Shown here one piece after another: positions 35,405 to 43,975 of a DNA stretch of 64,000 nt. Source of the DNA: Sulfuritalea sp. (GTDB lineage: Bacteria; Pseudomonadota; Gammaproteobacteria; Burkholderiales; Rhodocyclaceae); the NCBI GenBank assembly GCA_016716965.1, contig JADJUP010000033.1, positions 22,966 to 86,965 of the forward strand, read 5' to 3'. The translations under genes were made by a program, and so were the position numbers. Each line of letters begins with the position of its first letter. The first letter of the stretch is position 1. The notes below the pieces were generated by a model. It saw nothing but the letters and a program-made list of their open reading frames with translations, made no database searches and was not told the DNA's origin.

Positions 35405-36688
35405 ATGAAGCAAGCGGCTGAAGGCGGTTTCGAAAAGTACGAAATCATCCGGGAGCTGGGCCAGGGGGCGACAAGCATCGTCTACCTCGCCCAGGACACC
35501 TTCAACGACCGCGAGGTGGCGATCAAGGTCTTCAAGCCCGAGATCCTGTCCGACACCGAGCACGGCAACACCTACCGCAAGCTGATCGCCAACGAGGTGG
35601 CGCTGGCAGGCCGCCTCAACCACCCGCACATCGTTGGCATCTACGACGCCATGCTGGGGCGCGACGATGGCTACATCGTCATGGAGTACGTGCAGGGCGA
35701 AACGCTCGAAAAGTACGGACAGGTCGACAGCCTGCTGCCGGTGGACAAGGTAATCGAGATCGCCTTCAAGTGCGCGCTGGCGCTGGATTTCGCCAGCCGC
35801 AACGGCATCATCCACCGCGACATCAAGCCGGCCAACATCATGCTCTGCTCCGATGGCGTGGTGAAGATCGCCGACTTCGGCGCCGCGATCGTGGCCAAGA
35901 ACGACGAGACCCAACTGACCGGTGTCGGTTCGCCCTCCTACATGTCGCCGGAGCAGATGAGCAACGACACCCTCAGTTGCCAGACCGACATCTATTCCAT
36001 GGGCGTGGTGATGTACAAGCTACTGACCGGCCGGCTGCCCTTCGAGGCCGAAAGCAATTATGCGCTGACGTTCAAGATCCTGAACGACGACCCGCCCAAC
36101 GTCCGCGCGCATCGCCCCGCGCTCTCGGCGCGACTGGCCGACATCGTGACCAAGGCGATGCGCCGCAACAGGCCGGAGCGGCATGCCAACTGGCGCGAGT
36201 TCATCGAGGACCTGTCCACCATCGCCGAACTCGACCTTCCGCAGCAGGCCGATTCCGAAACCCAGCGCTTCAACATGCTGAGGGCCCTGCCCTTCTTCCG
36301 CGACTTCAGCGAAATCGAACTTTGGGAGGTGCTGCGCATCAGCATCTGGGGCCGCGTTCCCGCCGGCACCATCCTGGTCGAGGAGGGCACACAGGGCAAA
36401 TTCTTCTTCGTCATCGCCGATGGCAACGTGGGCGTGGTCAAGGGCAACAAGAAGCTGGCCACCCTGGGCAAGGGACACTGCTTCGGCGAGATGTGCTACA
36501 TCCGCCTGGGTGCGATGATGCGCACTGCCACCATCGTCGCCGAAACGCCTGTCACCCTTTTCAAGATCAAGGCCGACTCGCTGCACAAGGCCTCGGAAAA
36601 CTGCCAACTGCGCTTCAACCGCTCGTTCATGAACATCCTGGTCGACCGGCTGGCCAAGGCGACCACCGAACTGGCGGAGGTGTACTGA
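35405..36688 (+). CDS. Ser/Thr protein kinase fused to a cyclic-nucleotide-binding domain
   Basis: 427 residues. Hanks-type kinase: GQGATSIVYLA (19-29), Lys41 of AIKVFK, HRDIKPAN at 137-144, DFG at 157-159, APE-like SPEQ. From about residue 290 there is a CRP-like cNMP domain with the phosphate-binding cassette FGEMCYIRLGAMMRTATI (FGE at 360-362, Arg373). No membrane segment. cAMP (or cGMP) binding would be expected to gate kinase activity. It ends 20 bp from the convergent FHA gene. Confidence 0.92.
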   Translation: MKQAAEGGFEKYEIIRELGQGATSIVYLAQDTFNDREVAIKVFKPEILSDTEHGNTYRKLIANEVALAGRLNHPHIVGIYDAMLGRDDGYIVMEYVQGETLEKYGQVDSLLPVDKVIEIAFKCALALDFASRNGIIHRDIKPANIMLCSDGVVKIADFGAAIVAKNDETQLTGVGSPSYMSPEQMSNDTLSCQTDIYSMGVVMYKLLTGRLPFEAESNYALTFKILNDDPPNVRAHRPALSARLADIVTKAMRRNRPERHANWREFIEDLSTIAELDLPQQADSETQRFNMLRALPFFRDFSEIELWEVLRISIWGRVPAGTILVEEGTQGKFFFVIADGNVGVVKGNKKLATLGKGHCFGEMCYIRLGAMMRTATIVAETPVTLFKIKADSLHKASENCQLRFNRSFMNILVDRLAKATTELAEVY

Positions 36689-36707
36689 TGCGGCGCCGGG
36701 CCGCCTG

Positions 36708-37565
36708 CTAGCGGCCGATCCTGGCGTCGAGGAAGGCCTTGATCTCGACGAACTTCTCTTCCTCGCGCTTGACGAACTCGACGGTGCAGTCGTCCAGGCC
36801 GGCGAGCTTGAAGCCCTCCTTGGACTCCGGCAGGACGACGGTGATGTAGCCCGCCAGCAGGGCGCTGGCCGGCTTGAGCTGGATCGAGGCGATGCTGTCG
36901 ATGGGGATGTACTTGTCGCCCTTGATGCCTTCCAGCAGATCGCCCTTGAGGCTCTGCAGCAGTACCTTGACGCCCATCTTGCGCCTGATCACGACCTCCT
37001 TGTCATAGACCTCGAGGCGGTCGCCGGTTTTCGACTCGGCGCTCATCAGCGCGCCCGGCTTCGTGCCATAGCCCATCTTGCACGACGGGCACCGGTCTGC
37101 CGGCGCCTTGCTGTCCTTGTCCTGCCGCTTGTAGCTGCAGTGCGGGCATTCGCCGCCCGCCACGGGGCCGGGAACCACGGGCGCCGAGTTGCGCCTGGCC
37201 TGGGGCGCCTGTGCGGGCTTGTCGGCTTCCGGAACCGGCGCCTTGCCCTTGGCCGCCGGGGCGGCGGCAGCCTTGGCGTCCTCCTCGACAAAACGCAACT
37301 GGCAGTTGCCTATGGAAATCACGTCCCCATCGCTCAGCAGCAGCCTGGCGATCTGCCTTTCGTTCACGAAGGTGCCGGTGGCGCTGCCAAGGTCTTCGAT
37401 GACATAAAGCTCGCCGCAGCGAATGATGACCGCATGCTCGTTGTCGGCATTGAGATTGGCGAGCGGGACCTCATTGGCGGCCTTGCTGCCGATGACCATT
37501 CGGTCCTTGTTGACCGCGAACTCCCCTCGCCCTCGACCATTCGTGCAATCAATCAGCGTCGCCAT
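36708..37565 (-). CDS. FHA-domain protein with a zinc ribbon
   Basis: 285 residues from the ATG at 37565. FHA domain at about 1-95 (GSKAANEVPLANLNADNEHAVI, DLGSATGTFVNERQI), an Ala/Pro linker, a CPHC...CPSC zinc ribbon (about 140-165) and a C-terminal PH-like beta domain (KMGVKVLLQSLKGDLLEGIKGDKYIPIDSIASIQL). FHA domains bind phosphothreonine, so the facing kinase is the natural partner. The frame upstream of 37565 is open but not homologous. Confidence 0.88.
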   Translation of the reverse strand: MATLIDCTNGRGRGEFAVNKDRMVIGSKAANEVPLANLNADNEHAVIIRCGELYVIEDLGSATGTFVNERQIARLLLSDGDVISIGNCQLRFVEEDAKAAAAPAAKGKAPVPEADKPAQAPQARRNSAPVVPGPVAGGECPHCSYKRQDKDSKAPADRCPSCKMGYGTKPGALMSAESKTGDRLEVYDKEVVIRRKMGVKVLLQSLKGDLLEGIKGDKYIPIDSIASIQLKPASALLAGYITVVLPESKEGFKLAGLDDCTVEFVKREEEKFVEIKAFLDARIGR

Positions 37566-37826
37566 GCCGCGTCCCTGTAACTTGAAACCTTCAATGGCCC
37601 AAGCATAACGCAAGGACCGGCATTGCGCAGGCCCGGAGGCTGTTCAGTCGATTCGCAGCAGGACGTTGCGATCGTTGCAGGTTTCGACCACCCAGAGATG
37701 GGGCATCCACCCAGCCGCGATGGATCGGATTGGGAACATTGCCACCCATACCACGACGACACCGCACCTACCTCCAAACACCCTTGCTGCTCAGCGCGGT
37801 GCCCCGTCTGGCGCCAACCAGAATCC

Positions 37827-38192
37827 TCAGCCCGGCTTCGTATTCCGTTCGCGCACGATGGGCGGCACGAACTTGACGGAAAAGCGCCAGCCCTCCTCCG
37901 TGTCACGCAACACCAGCGTTTTCGAGCCGGCGCCGGGTTCGAACAGCGGTTCGGTGCCGACCAGTTCGATCGCGCCCAAGCCTTTCACCACGCAGGCGCC
38001 GGGCAGGGTGACGAAGACCGATTCGGCGGCGGTGAGAACGAACGCGCCTTCCTTGGACTGCGAACAGGACAGGCCCCGCGGAACCGTTGTGGGATCGCGC
38101 TGCCAGGCCTCGCGCAAGGCATCGAGGGCGGCATGCAGTTCCGCCGTCATCCGGATCGGCAGTACGACTTCACGGGACTTTTGATGGCTCAT
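37827..38192 (-). CDS. Conserved hypothetical protein
   Basis: 121 residues from the ATG at 38192 (MSHQKSREVVLPIRM). Soluble, no known motif; a beta-rich second half (FVLTAAESVFVTLPGACVVKGLGAIELVGTEPLFEPGAGSKTLVLRDTEEGWRFSV). On the same strand as the FHA gene but 261 bp away. Function unknown. Confidence 0.55.
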   Translation of the reverse strand: MSHQKSREVVLPIRMTAELHAALDALREAWQRDPTTVPRGLSCSQSKEGAFVLTAAESVFVTLPGACVVKGLGAIELVGTEPLFEPGAGSKTLVLRDTEEGWRFSVKFVPPIVRERNTKPG

Positions 38193-38333
38193 GTTCAATT
38201 ACTCCGGTTGGAGGCGATCGCCGGCGGCAAGCGGATCAGGCACCCGCGGAAAATAGCAGCATAACCCGCTCACCACGTTTGCCGACGCGGTAGCATCGCG
38301 CCTTGTCCCTGACCGCCTTTTGGAGAAAACCCC

Positions 38334-39575
38334 ATGTCCGCAACGGATAGCCCCCCTGCCACCCCCGGGATGTTGATCGTCGGCGCCGGCCTCGCCGGAT
38401 TGACGGTGGCCGAGACGCTGCGCGCGGAAGGATACGTCGGGCCGATCACGCTGCTCGGCGCCGAGCCGCATGCGCCCTACCAGCGCCCGCCGCTGTCCAA
38501 GGGCTTCCTGCTCGGCGACACGCCCGAGGCGCAGCTCAACATGCGCCCGGCCGAGATGCTGGCGAAGAAGGAGATCGTTTTGAAAGTCGGCGCTGGCGTG
38601 ACGGCGATCGATCGCGCCGCGAAGCAGGTGAAACTGGCCGACGGCTCGACGCTCTCCTACGATGGACTCGCCCTGTGCACCGGCGCGCGCCTGCGTCCCC
38701 TGCCGCTGCCCGGTGCCGACCTGGCCGGTGTCGTCGGCCTGCGTTCGCTGGACGATTCGAAGGCGATCAAGGCCGCGCTGGAGACCGCGCAGAACGTCGT
38801 CATCATCGGCGGCGGCTTCATCGGCCTCGAAGTCGCCGCCGTCGCCCGCAAAAAGGGCAAACAGGTCACCGTGCTGGAGGCTGCCGAGCGCCTGATGGCG
38901 CGCGTGGTGCCGCCGGCCATCTCGTCCTTCTACCTCGACCTGCACACCGGCCACGGCGTCGACCTGGTGCTGAACGCGACTATCACCGAGCTGATCGGCA
39001 AGGATGGCCGCATCGCGGCGGTGAAGACCGGCGACGGCCGCGAGTTCGCCGCCGACCTGCTGCTGGTCGGCATCGGCGTGATCGCGAATACCGAACTGGC
39101 GCAGGCTGCAGGGCTGGAGGTCGCCAACGGCATCGTGGTCGATGCCTGCAGCCGGACCTCCGACCCGGCCATCGTCGCCGCCGGCGACTGCACCGCGCGA
39201 CGCCTGCCCGACGGCAGCCTGCGCCGCCTCGAGTCAGTGCAGAACGCCATGGAGCAGGCCAAGTCGGCGGCCGTGGCGCTGCTCGGCCGCGAACGCCCCT
39301 TCACCGCCACGCCCTGGTTCTGGTCCGACCAGTACGACATCAAGCTGCAGATGGCCGGCCTCAGCGCTGGCTACGACCAGGTGGTGACGCGCGGCGACCC
39401 CGCGACTCGCAAGTACTCCTGCTACTACTACCGGGCCGGGGAATTGATTGCGATCGACTCGATCAACCAATCGCCCGACCATCTGACCGGCCGCAAGTTG
39501 ATGGACAAGGGCATCTCGCCGACACCGCAGCAGGCGGCCGATCCGGCCTGCGACCTCGCCGCCCTGCTCGCCTGA
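38334..39575 (+). CDS. FAD-dependent NAD(P)H-ferredoxin reductase-like oxidoreductase
   Basis: 413 residues. GVGAGLAGLTVAETLR-type FAD site near residue 15, a second nucleotide site VVIIGGGFIGLEVAAVARKKG for NAD(P)H, AGDCTARR (FAD) and a C-terminal reductase domain with WFWSDQYDIKLQMAG. This is the pattern of reductases for oxygenase ferredoxins (rubredoxin or Rieske-type partners). The partner is not in the window. It precedes moaA by 76 bp. Confidence 0.88.
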   Translation: MSATDSPPATPGMLIVGAGLAGLTVAETLRAEGYVGPITLLGAEPHAPYQRPPLSKGFLLGDTPEAQLNMRPAEMLAKKEIVLKVGAGVTAIDRAAKQVKLADGSTLSYDGLALCTGARLRPLPLPGADLAGVVGLRSLDDSKAIKAALETAQNVVIIGGGFIGLEVAAVARKKGKQVTVLEAAERLMARVVPPAISSFYLDLHTGHGVDLVLNATITELIGKDGRIAAVKTGDGREFAADLLLVGIGVIANTELAQAAGLEVANGIVVDACSRTSDPAIVAAGDCTARRLPDGSLRRLESVQNAMEQAKSAAVALLGRERPFTATPWFWSDQYDIKLQMAGLSAGYDQVVTRGDPATRKYSCYYYRAGELIAIDSINQSPDHLTGRKLMDKGISPTPQQAADPACDLAALLA

Positions 39576-39612
39576 TGTCGGCGCGGAAGCAAAGACCCGC
39601 CTGGTACGGGTG

Positions 39613-39641
39613 TTGTCCGTGGGCGAAGCCCGGCTTATAGT
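39613..39641 (+). promoter_or_regulatory. Sigma-70 promoter of moaA
   Basis: TTGTCC (39613-39618), a 17-bp spacer and TATAGT (39636-39641). The expected start of transcription is about 39648, only four bases before the moaA ATG, so the mRNA may be almost leaderless. Confidence 0.5.
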
Positions 39642-39651
39642 CCGAAGTGCC

Positions 39652-40740
39652 ATGACCGATCGAATCATTCCCATCATCCGCGCCACGCGGGCGACCCTGC
39701 CGCCGGGGCGCGATCTCGCCGCGGCGCCGGAAGGCGAACTGGTCGACCTGCGCCGGCGCCGCGTGCGCGACCTGCGCATCTCGGTCACCGACCGCTGCAA
39801 TTTCCGCTGCGTGTATTGCATGCCGAAGGAAGTCTTCGGCGACGACTATGCCTACCTGTCGCGCAAGCAACTGCTTTCCTTCGAGGAGATAGAGCGCGTC
39901 GCGCGCATCTTCGTCGACCTCGGGGTCGAGAAGATCCGCCTCACCGGCGGCGAACCGCTGTTGCGCAAGCACATCGAGAACCTGATCGAGCGGCTGGCGA
40001 AACTGCCGGTCGAGATCACCCTGACCACCAACGGCTCGCTGCTGGCGAAGAAGGCGCAGGCGCTGAAGGATGCCGGCCTGCACCGGGTCACCGTCAGCCT
40101 CGACGGCATCGACGACGCCGTGTTCAAGCGCATGAACGACGTCGACTACGCAGTGGGCGACGTGCTCGACGGCATTGCCGCCGCCGCGGCCGTGGGGCTG
40201 GCGCCGATCAAGGTCAATTGCGTGGTCAAGCGCGGCAGCAACGACGACCAGATCCTGCCGCTGGCAAGGCATTTCCGCAACAGCGGCCACATCCTGCGCT
40301 TCATCGAATACATGGACGTCGGCAGTTCCAACGGCTGGTGCATGGACGAGGTACTGCCCTCGGCCGACGTCGTCGCCCGCATCGACGCCGAGTTTCCGCT
40401 CGCCGCCATCGACCCCAACTACCCGGGCGAAGTCGCCGAGCGCTGGCGGTATGCCGACGGCGGCGGCGAGATCGGCGTCATCTCCTCGGTGACGCAGGCC
40501 TTCTGCGCAACCTGCACCCGCATCCGCCTGTCGACCGAAGGCCAGCTCTACACCTGCCTCTTCGCCCAGAGCGGCCACGACCTGCGCGCGCTGTTGCGCA
40601 AGGGCGGCGGCGACGAAGCGCTGCGCCGCGAGATCGCCGCCATCTGGCGCGGCCGCGACGACCGCTATTCCGAGATCCGCACCGCCGCCACCGCCCTGCC
40701 GGCGGCGAAGAAAATCGAAATGTCCTACATCGGCGGCTGA
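39652..40740 (+). CDS. moaA: GTP 3',8-cyclase MoaA
   Basis: 362 residues from the ATG at 39652. Radical-SAM cluster site CNFRCVYC, a second C-terminal cluster (CATCTRIRLSTEGQLYTC) and the C-terminal Gly-Gly (SYIGG) needed for activity. It starts molybdopterin synthesis, shared by molybdenum and tungsten cofactors. Followed after 21 bp by moeA. Confidence 0.96.
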   Translation: MTDRIIPIIRATRATLPPGRDLAAAPEGELVDLRRRRVRDLRISVTDRCNFRCVYCMPKEVFGDDYAYLSRKQLLSFEEIERVARIFVDLGVEKIRLTGGEPLLRKHIENLIERLAKLPVEITLTTNGSLLAKKAQALKDAGLHRVTVSLDGIDDAVFKRMNDVDYAVGDVLDGIAAAAAVGLAPIKVNCVVKRGSNDDQILPLARHFRNSGHILRFIEYMDVGSSNGWCMDEVLPSADVVARIDAEFPLAAIDPNYPGEVAERWRYADGGGEIGVISSVTQAFCATCTRIRLSTEGQLYTCLFAQSGHDLRALLRKGGGDEALRREIAAIWRGRDDRYSEIRTAATALPAAKKIEMSYIGG

Positions 40741-40761
40741 AATCAGGCGTCGCTCCACACC

Positions 40762-42045
40762 ATGACTTCCATTCTCCAAGCCCTTTCCTGCGTCGACAAC
40801 TACGACCCGAATTCGCTGCACGCCGATCGCGCCCGCGAACTGATCCTCGGCCTGCTGCCGCCGGTCACCGGCGTCGAGCGCGTCTTCGTGCGCCAGGCGC
40901 TGGATCGCGTGCTGGCCGCCGACGTAATCTCGCCGATCGACGTGCCCAGCCACGACAACTCGGCGATGGACGGCTGGGCGCTGCGCTTTGCCGACCTTTC
41001 CACAAGCGGTGATACACGCCTGAAGAACATCGGCACCGCCTTTGCCGGCCGCGCCTTCGATGGAAAAGTCGGCGCTGGCGAGACGGTGCGGATCATGACC
41101 GGCGCCGTGCTGCCCGAAGGCGTCGATACCGTGGTGATCCAGGAAGTGACCAAGGTCGATGGCGATGCCGTGATCATTCCGCCCGGCCAGCAGCGCGGGC
41201 AGAACACGCGCCGCGCCGGCGAAGACCTGCAGGCCGGCAAGCCGGCCATCCCCGCCGGCCGCAAGCTGCGCCCGGCCGAGATCGGCATCATCGCCTCGCT
41301 CGGCGTGGCCGAGGTTTCCGTGCGCCGCCGCGTGCGGGTGGCGCTGTTCTCCACCGGCGACGAACTGTGCAGCATCGGCCAGCCGCTGGCCGAGGGCTCG
41401 GTCTATGACAGCAACCGCTACACGCTGTGGGGCATGCTCACGCGCCTGGGCTGCGAAGTGATCGACATGGGCGTTATCAAGGACGACCCGGCGGCGCTGG
41501 AAGCCGCCTTCCGCGACGCGGCGTCCTGCGCCGACGCCATCATCACCAGCGGCGGCGTTTCGGTCGGCGAGGCCGACTTCATCAAGCAACTGATGGCCCA
41601 GCTCGGCGAAGTGGCGTTCTGGAAGATCGCCATGAAGCCCGGCCGGCCGATGGCTTTCGGCCGCATCCAACCGGATGGCCCGGATCGTCCCGGCGCCTGG
41701 CTGTTCGGCCTGCCCGGCAACCCGGTGGCGGTGATGGTCACCTTCTACCAGTTCGTGCGCCCGGCCATCCTCAAGCTGGCCGGCCTCGACCCGCTGCCGA
41801 CCGTGCCGCATTTCCAGGCGCGCTGCACCGAAGCAATGAAGAAAAGCCCGGGGCGCACCGAATACCAGCGCGGCATCCTGTTCCGCGAAAACGACGAGTG
41901 GTGCGTGCGCCCGACCGGCGCCCAGGGCTCGGGCGTGCTGCGTTCGATGGCCGATGCCGACTGCTTCATCGTGCTGGAACACGAACGCGGAAAAGTCGGC
42001 GCTGGCGACACGGTGACCGTGCAGCCGATGGCCGCGATCGTCTAG
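40762..42045 (+). CDS. moeA: Molybdopterin molybdenumtransferase MoeA
   Basis: 427 residues. Motifs: DVPSHDNSAMDGWALR, GARRAGEDL-type region (NTRRAGEDLQAG), GDEL (STGDELCSIG), and TSGGVSVGEADF with the MoaB/MogA-like domain, then PGNPVAVMVTF. MoeA inserts the metal into adenylated molybdopterin; with the AOR in the same window it could act in tungsten insertion as well. Two copies of an 11-bp repeated word lie inside this gene (see findings). Confidence 0.95.
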   Translation: MTSILQALSCVDNYDPNSLHADRARELILGLLPPVTGVERVFVRQALDRVLAADVISPIDVPSHDNSAMDGWALRFADLSTSGDTRLKNIGTAFAGRAFDGKVGAGETVRIMTGAVLPEGVDTVVIQEVTKVDGDAVIIPPGQQRGQNTRRAGEDLQAGKPAIPAGRKLRPAEIGIIASLGVAEVSVRRRVRVALFSTGDELCSIGQPLAEGSVYDSNRYTLWGMLTRLGCEVIDMGVIKDDPAALEAAFRDAASCADAIITSGGVSVGEADFIKQLMAQLGEVAFWKIAMKPGRPMAFGRIQPDGPDRPGAWLFGLPGNPVAVMVTFYQFVRPAILKLAGLDPLPTVPHFQARCTEAMKKSPGRTEYQRGILFRENDEWCVRPTGAQGSGVLRSMADADCFIVLEHERGKVGAGDTVTVQPMAAIV

Positions 42046-42056
42046 CTTCCTGCCGC

Positions 42057-43610
42057 CTACTCCGCCACTTCCGCGCCGCGCGCCTGCCCGCGCAGGCTGT
42101 TGGCGGCATTGCCGAGTTCCGCGACGCGCAGGTTCATCGGCAGCGTAACCGACTGCCCAGACTTCAGCACCCCGGAAGGTGCATATTCGCGCGAGAATCC
42201 GGGCGCCACGGCTGCAACACGCAGCTTGTGCAATGCCGCCGGGCTGCGGTTGGTGATGCGCAGCGCGAGATTGCCGGCCTTGTCCGCTACCGGTTCCACC
42301 TGCACGTAGCCGCCAGGATTGCGCGGCAGATCGAGGCGCACCAGGGCGGAACCGGCGCGTCGCCCGACCTCGGAATCGGAGCCCGCGGCGAGCCGGTAGT
42401 GCTCGATGGCCTTGCCCGGATTGCTCGCGCCCTGCGCCAGGTTGCCCAAGACGAAATGTGCGGCGGCAGTGGGCAGCAGCTTGTTGGCCTGTTCGAGGTC
42501 GCCCTGCGCCCCGGCCCGGTTGCCCTGCTGCTGCCGCGCCAGGCCGCGATTGAGGTAATGCGCGAAGTAGTCGCCGTTGCGCCTGATCGCCTCGCCATAC
42601 TCCTTTTCCGCCTCCGCGACGCGGCCCAGGCGCTTCAGCGCATCACCGCGCAAGGCGTGGAACAGGCCTTCGCGCGGTTCCAGCGCGAGGGCCTCGTCGG
42701 CCTTGGCCAGCGCCTGCGCCGGCTGCTTTTCGAGCAGCTTGCGGCCTTCGTCGTGGGCCGTGTAGGCCGGCTTCGACTTGATCAGTCCGGCGATCTTCTG
42801 CCGATAGGTTTCCTCGCCGCGAAACAGCTTGCCCGGTTGGCCGGCGGCCCGGGCGCGATTGGCGTCGACGCGTTCCTGCGACGGCGGGTGGGTGGCAAAC
42901 AGGCCGCCCAGCCAATTCTGCGACTTGCTGCCCGAGAGCCGGACGAAGGTCTCCTGCAGTTCCACCGCCGCCTTCGGGTCGTAACCGGCGCGCACCATGT
43001 AGTCGATGCCGTAGTGGTCCGCCTCCAATTCGTGGTCGCGGCTGTAGCGCAGGCTGAGCAGCGTGGCGCCGCCCTGCGTGGCGAACTCGATCAGGTCGGC
43101 GCCGCGCTTGTCGGCGGTGAGCGCGCCGATGATGGCCGCACCCGCCGCCAGCAGCGTACCCTGCTCCACCGAGCGCGCGCCATGGCGCGCGGCGGCATGG
43201 ACGATCTCGTGCGACAGCACCGCCGCAAGTTCCGCCTCACTCTTCAGTTCGGTCAGCAGGCCGCGATTGATCGCCAGCTTGCCACCCGGCAGCGCCCACG
43301 CATTCGGCACCGAGTCGTTGATGACAACGAACTCGAAAGGCAGGTTGGGGCGGTCGCTGACCTTCACCAGTTTCTGCCCGACTTCGCTGACATAGGCCGC
43401 CAGCGCCGGATCGAGCAGGTATTTGCCGCCTGCCGATTGCTGGTTCTGCAAATATTGCTGGGTACCGATGCTGATTTCCTGTGCCTCGGAAACAAAGCTC
43501 AGCTCGGATTTCTTGGTCACCGGATTGGTGGCACAGGCGCCCAACACAAACACGCAGAGCGGCAGCAGGATGTGACGGCGAAGCGTGGCGATGAATGGCA
43601 TGCTGGTCAT
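42057..43610 (-). CDS. M48 metalloprotease lipoprotein with TPR domain (BepA-like)
   Basis: 517 residues from the ATG at 43610 (MTSMPFIATLRRHILLPLC). Lipoprotein signal with lipobox LGAC (Cys26). The zinc protease domain has HEIVH at 134-138 and the distal Glu helix (RDHELEADHYGIDYM). Residues about 290-420 form TPR repeats and the tail is a beta domain. BepA-like proteins check outer-membrane protein assembly (LptD, BamA). The frame upstream of 43610 is open but lacks a signal peptide. Confidence 0.92.
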   Translation of the reverse strand: MTSMPFIATLRRHILLPLCVFVLGACATNPVTKKSELSFVSEAQEISIGTQQYLQNQQSAGGKYLLDPALAAYVSEVGQKLVKVSDRPNLPFEFVVINDSVPNAWALPGGKLAINRGLLTELKSEAELAAVLSHEIVHAAARHGARSVEQGTLLAAGAAIIGALTADKRGADLIEFATQGGATLLSLRYSRDHELEADHYGIDYMVRAGYDPKAAVELQETFVRLSGSKSQNWLGGLFATHPPSQERVDANRARAAGQPGKLFRGEETYRQKIAGLIKSKPAYTAHDEGRKLLEKQPAQALAKADEALALEPREGLFHALRGDALKRLGRVAEAEKEYGEAIRRNGDYFAHYLNRGLARQQQGNRAGAQGDLEQANKLLPTAAAHFVLGNLAQGASNPGKAIEHYRLAAGSDSEVGRRAGSALVRLDLPRNPGGYVQVEPVADKAGNLALRITNRSPAALHKLRVAAVAPGFSREYAPSGVLKSGQSVTLPMNLRVAELGNAANSLRGQARGAEVAE

Positions 43611-43746
43611 GGATCGGGGCGGCATCGGAGGCCGGAATCGCTGCTCGCGCAAGTGCCGCGAACGACTTGAATCTCCGGCGTCATGGACTACACTTGCCGG
43701 ACACGTTTTCCTGGCCGGCTGCAATTTCCGTTTGAAAGGATACCCC

Positions 43747-43929
43747 ATGAAGAGCGTCGAAGAGATGGACGCGGTGATCGATCGGCTCAATGCCGAGATC
43801 GGCGACCTGGGTCCCTGGTCTCCACCCGCGGTACTCAAGCTGCACGAATGGATACGCGAAGTGGATACCCTGATCCGCAAGGAATTCACCCGCCGCGCGG
43901 CGACCCACCATATGAGCCCGCGCCGTTAG
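43747..43929 (+). CDS. Small protein of unknown function upstream of pyruvate kinase
   Basis: 60 residues (MKSVEEMDAVIDRLNAEIGDLGPWSPPAVLKLHEW...), helical, charged, no membrane segment. An AAAGGA ribosome site precedes the ATG. It is 46 bp upstream of pyk on the same strand. No family recognised. Confidence 0.55.
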   Translation: MKSVEEMDAVIDRLNAEIGDLGPWSPPAVLKLHEWIREVDTLIRKEFTRRAATHHMSPRR

Positions 43930-43975
43930 GCGCGAGTGACGTCGAACAATTTCCGATCCATCGAAGGAGGCGGCG

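Noticed and set aside
37566..37826. A gene remnant ending MPHLWVVETCNDRNVLLRID on the minus strand.
   Set aside because: Short, no start, and no recognisable family; it may be chance in GC-rich DNA.
39463..41982. An 839-codon open frame opposite the reductase, moaA and moeA.
   Set aside because: It is antisense to three clear genes and has His/Asp/Gly-rich, family-less sequence typical of high-GC shadow frames.
41427..43670. A 747-codon open frame across moeA and opposite the M48 protease.
   Set aside because: Shadow frame crossing two real genes; no recognisable domain.
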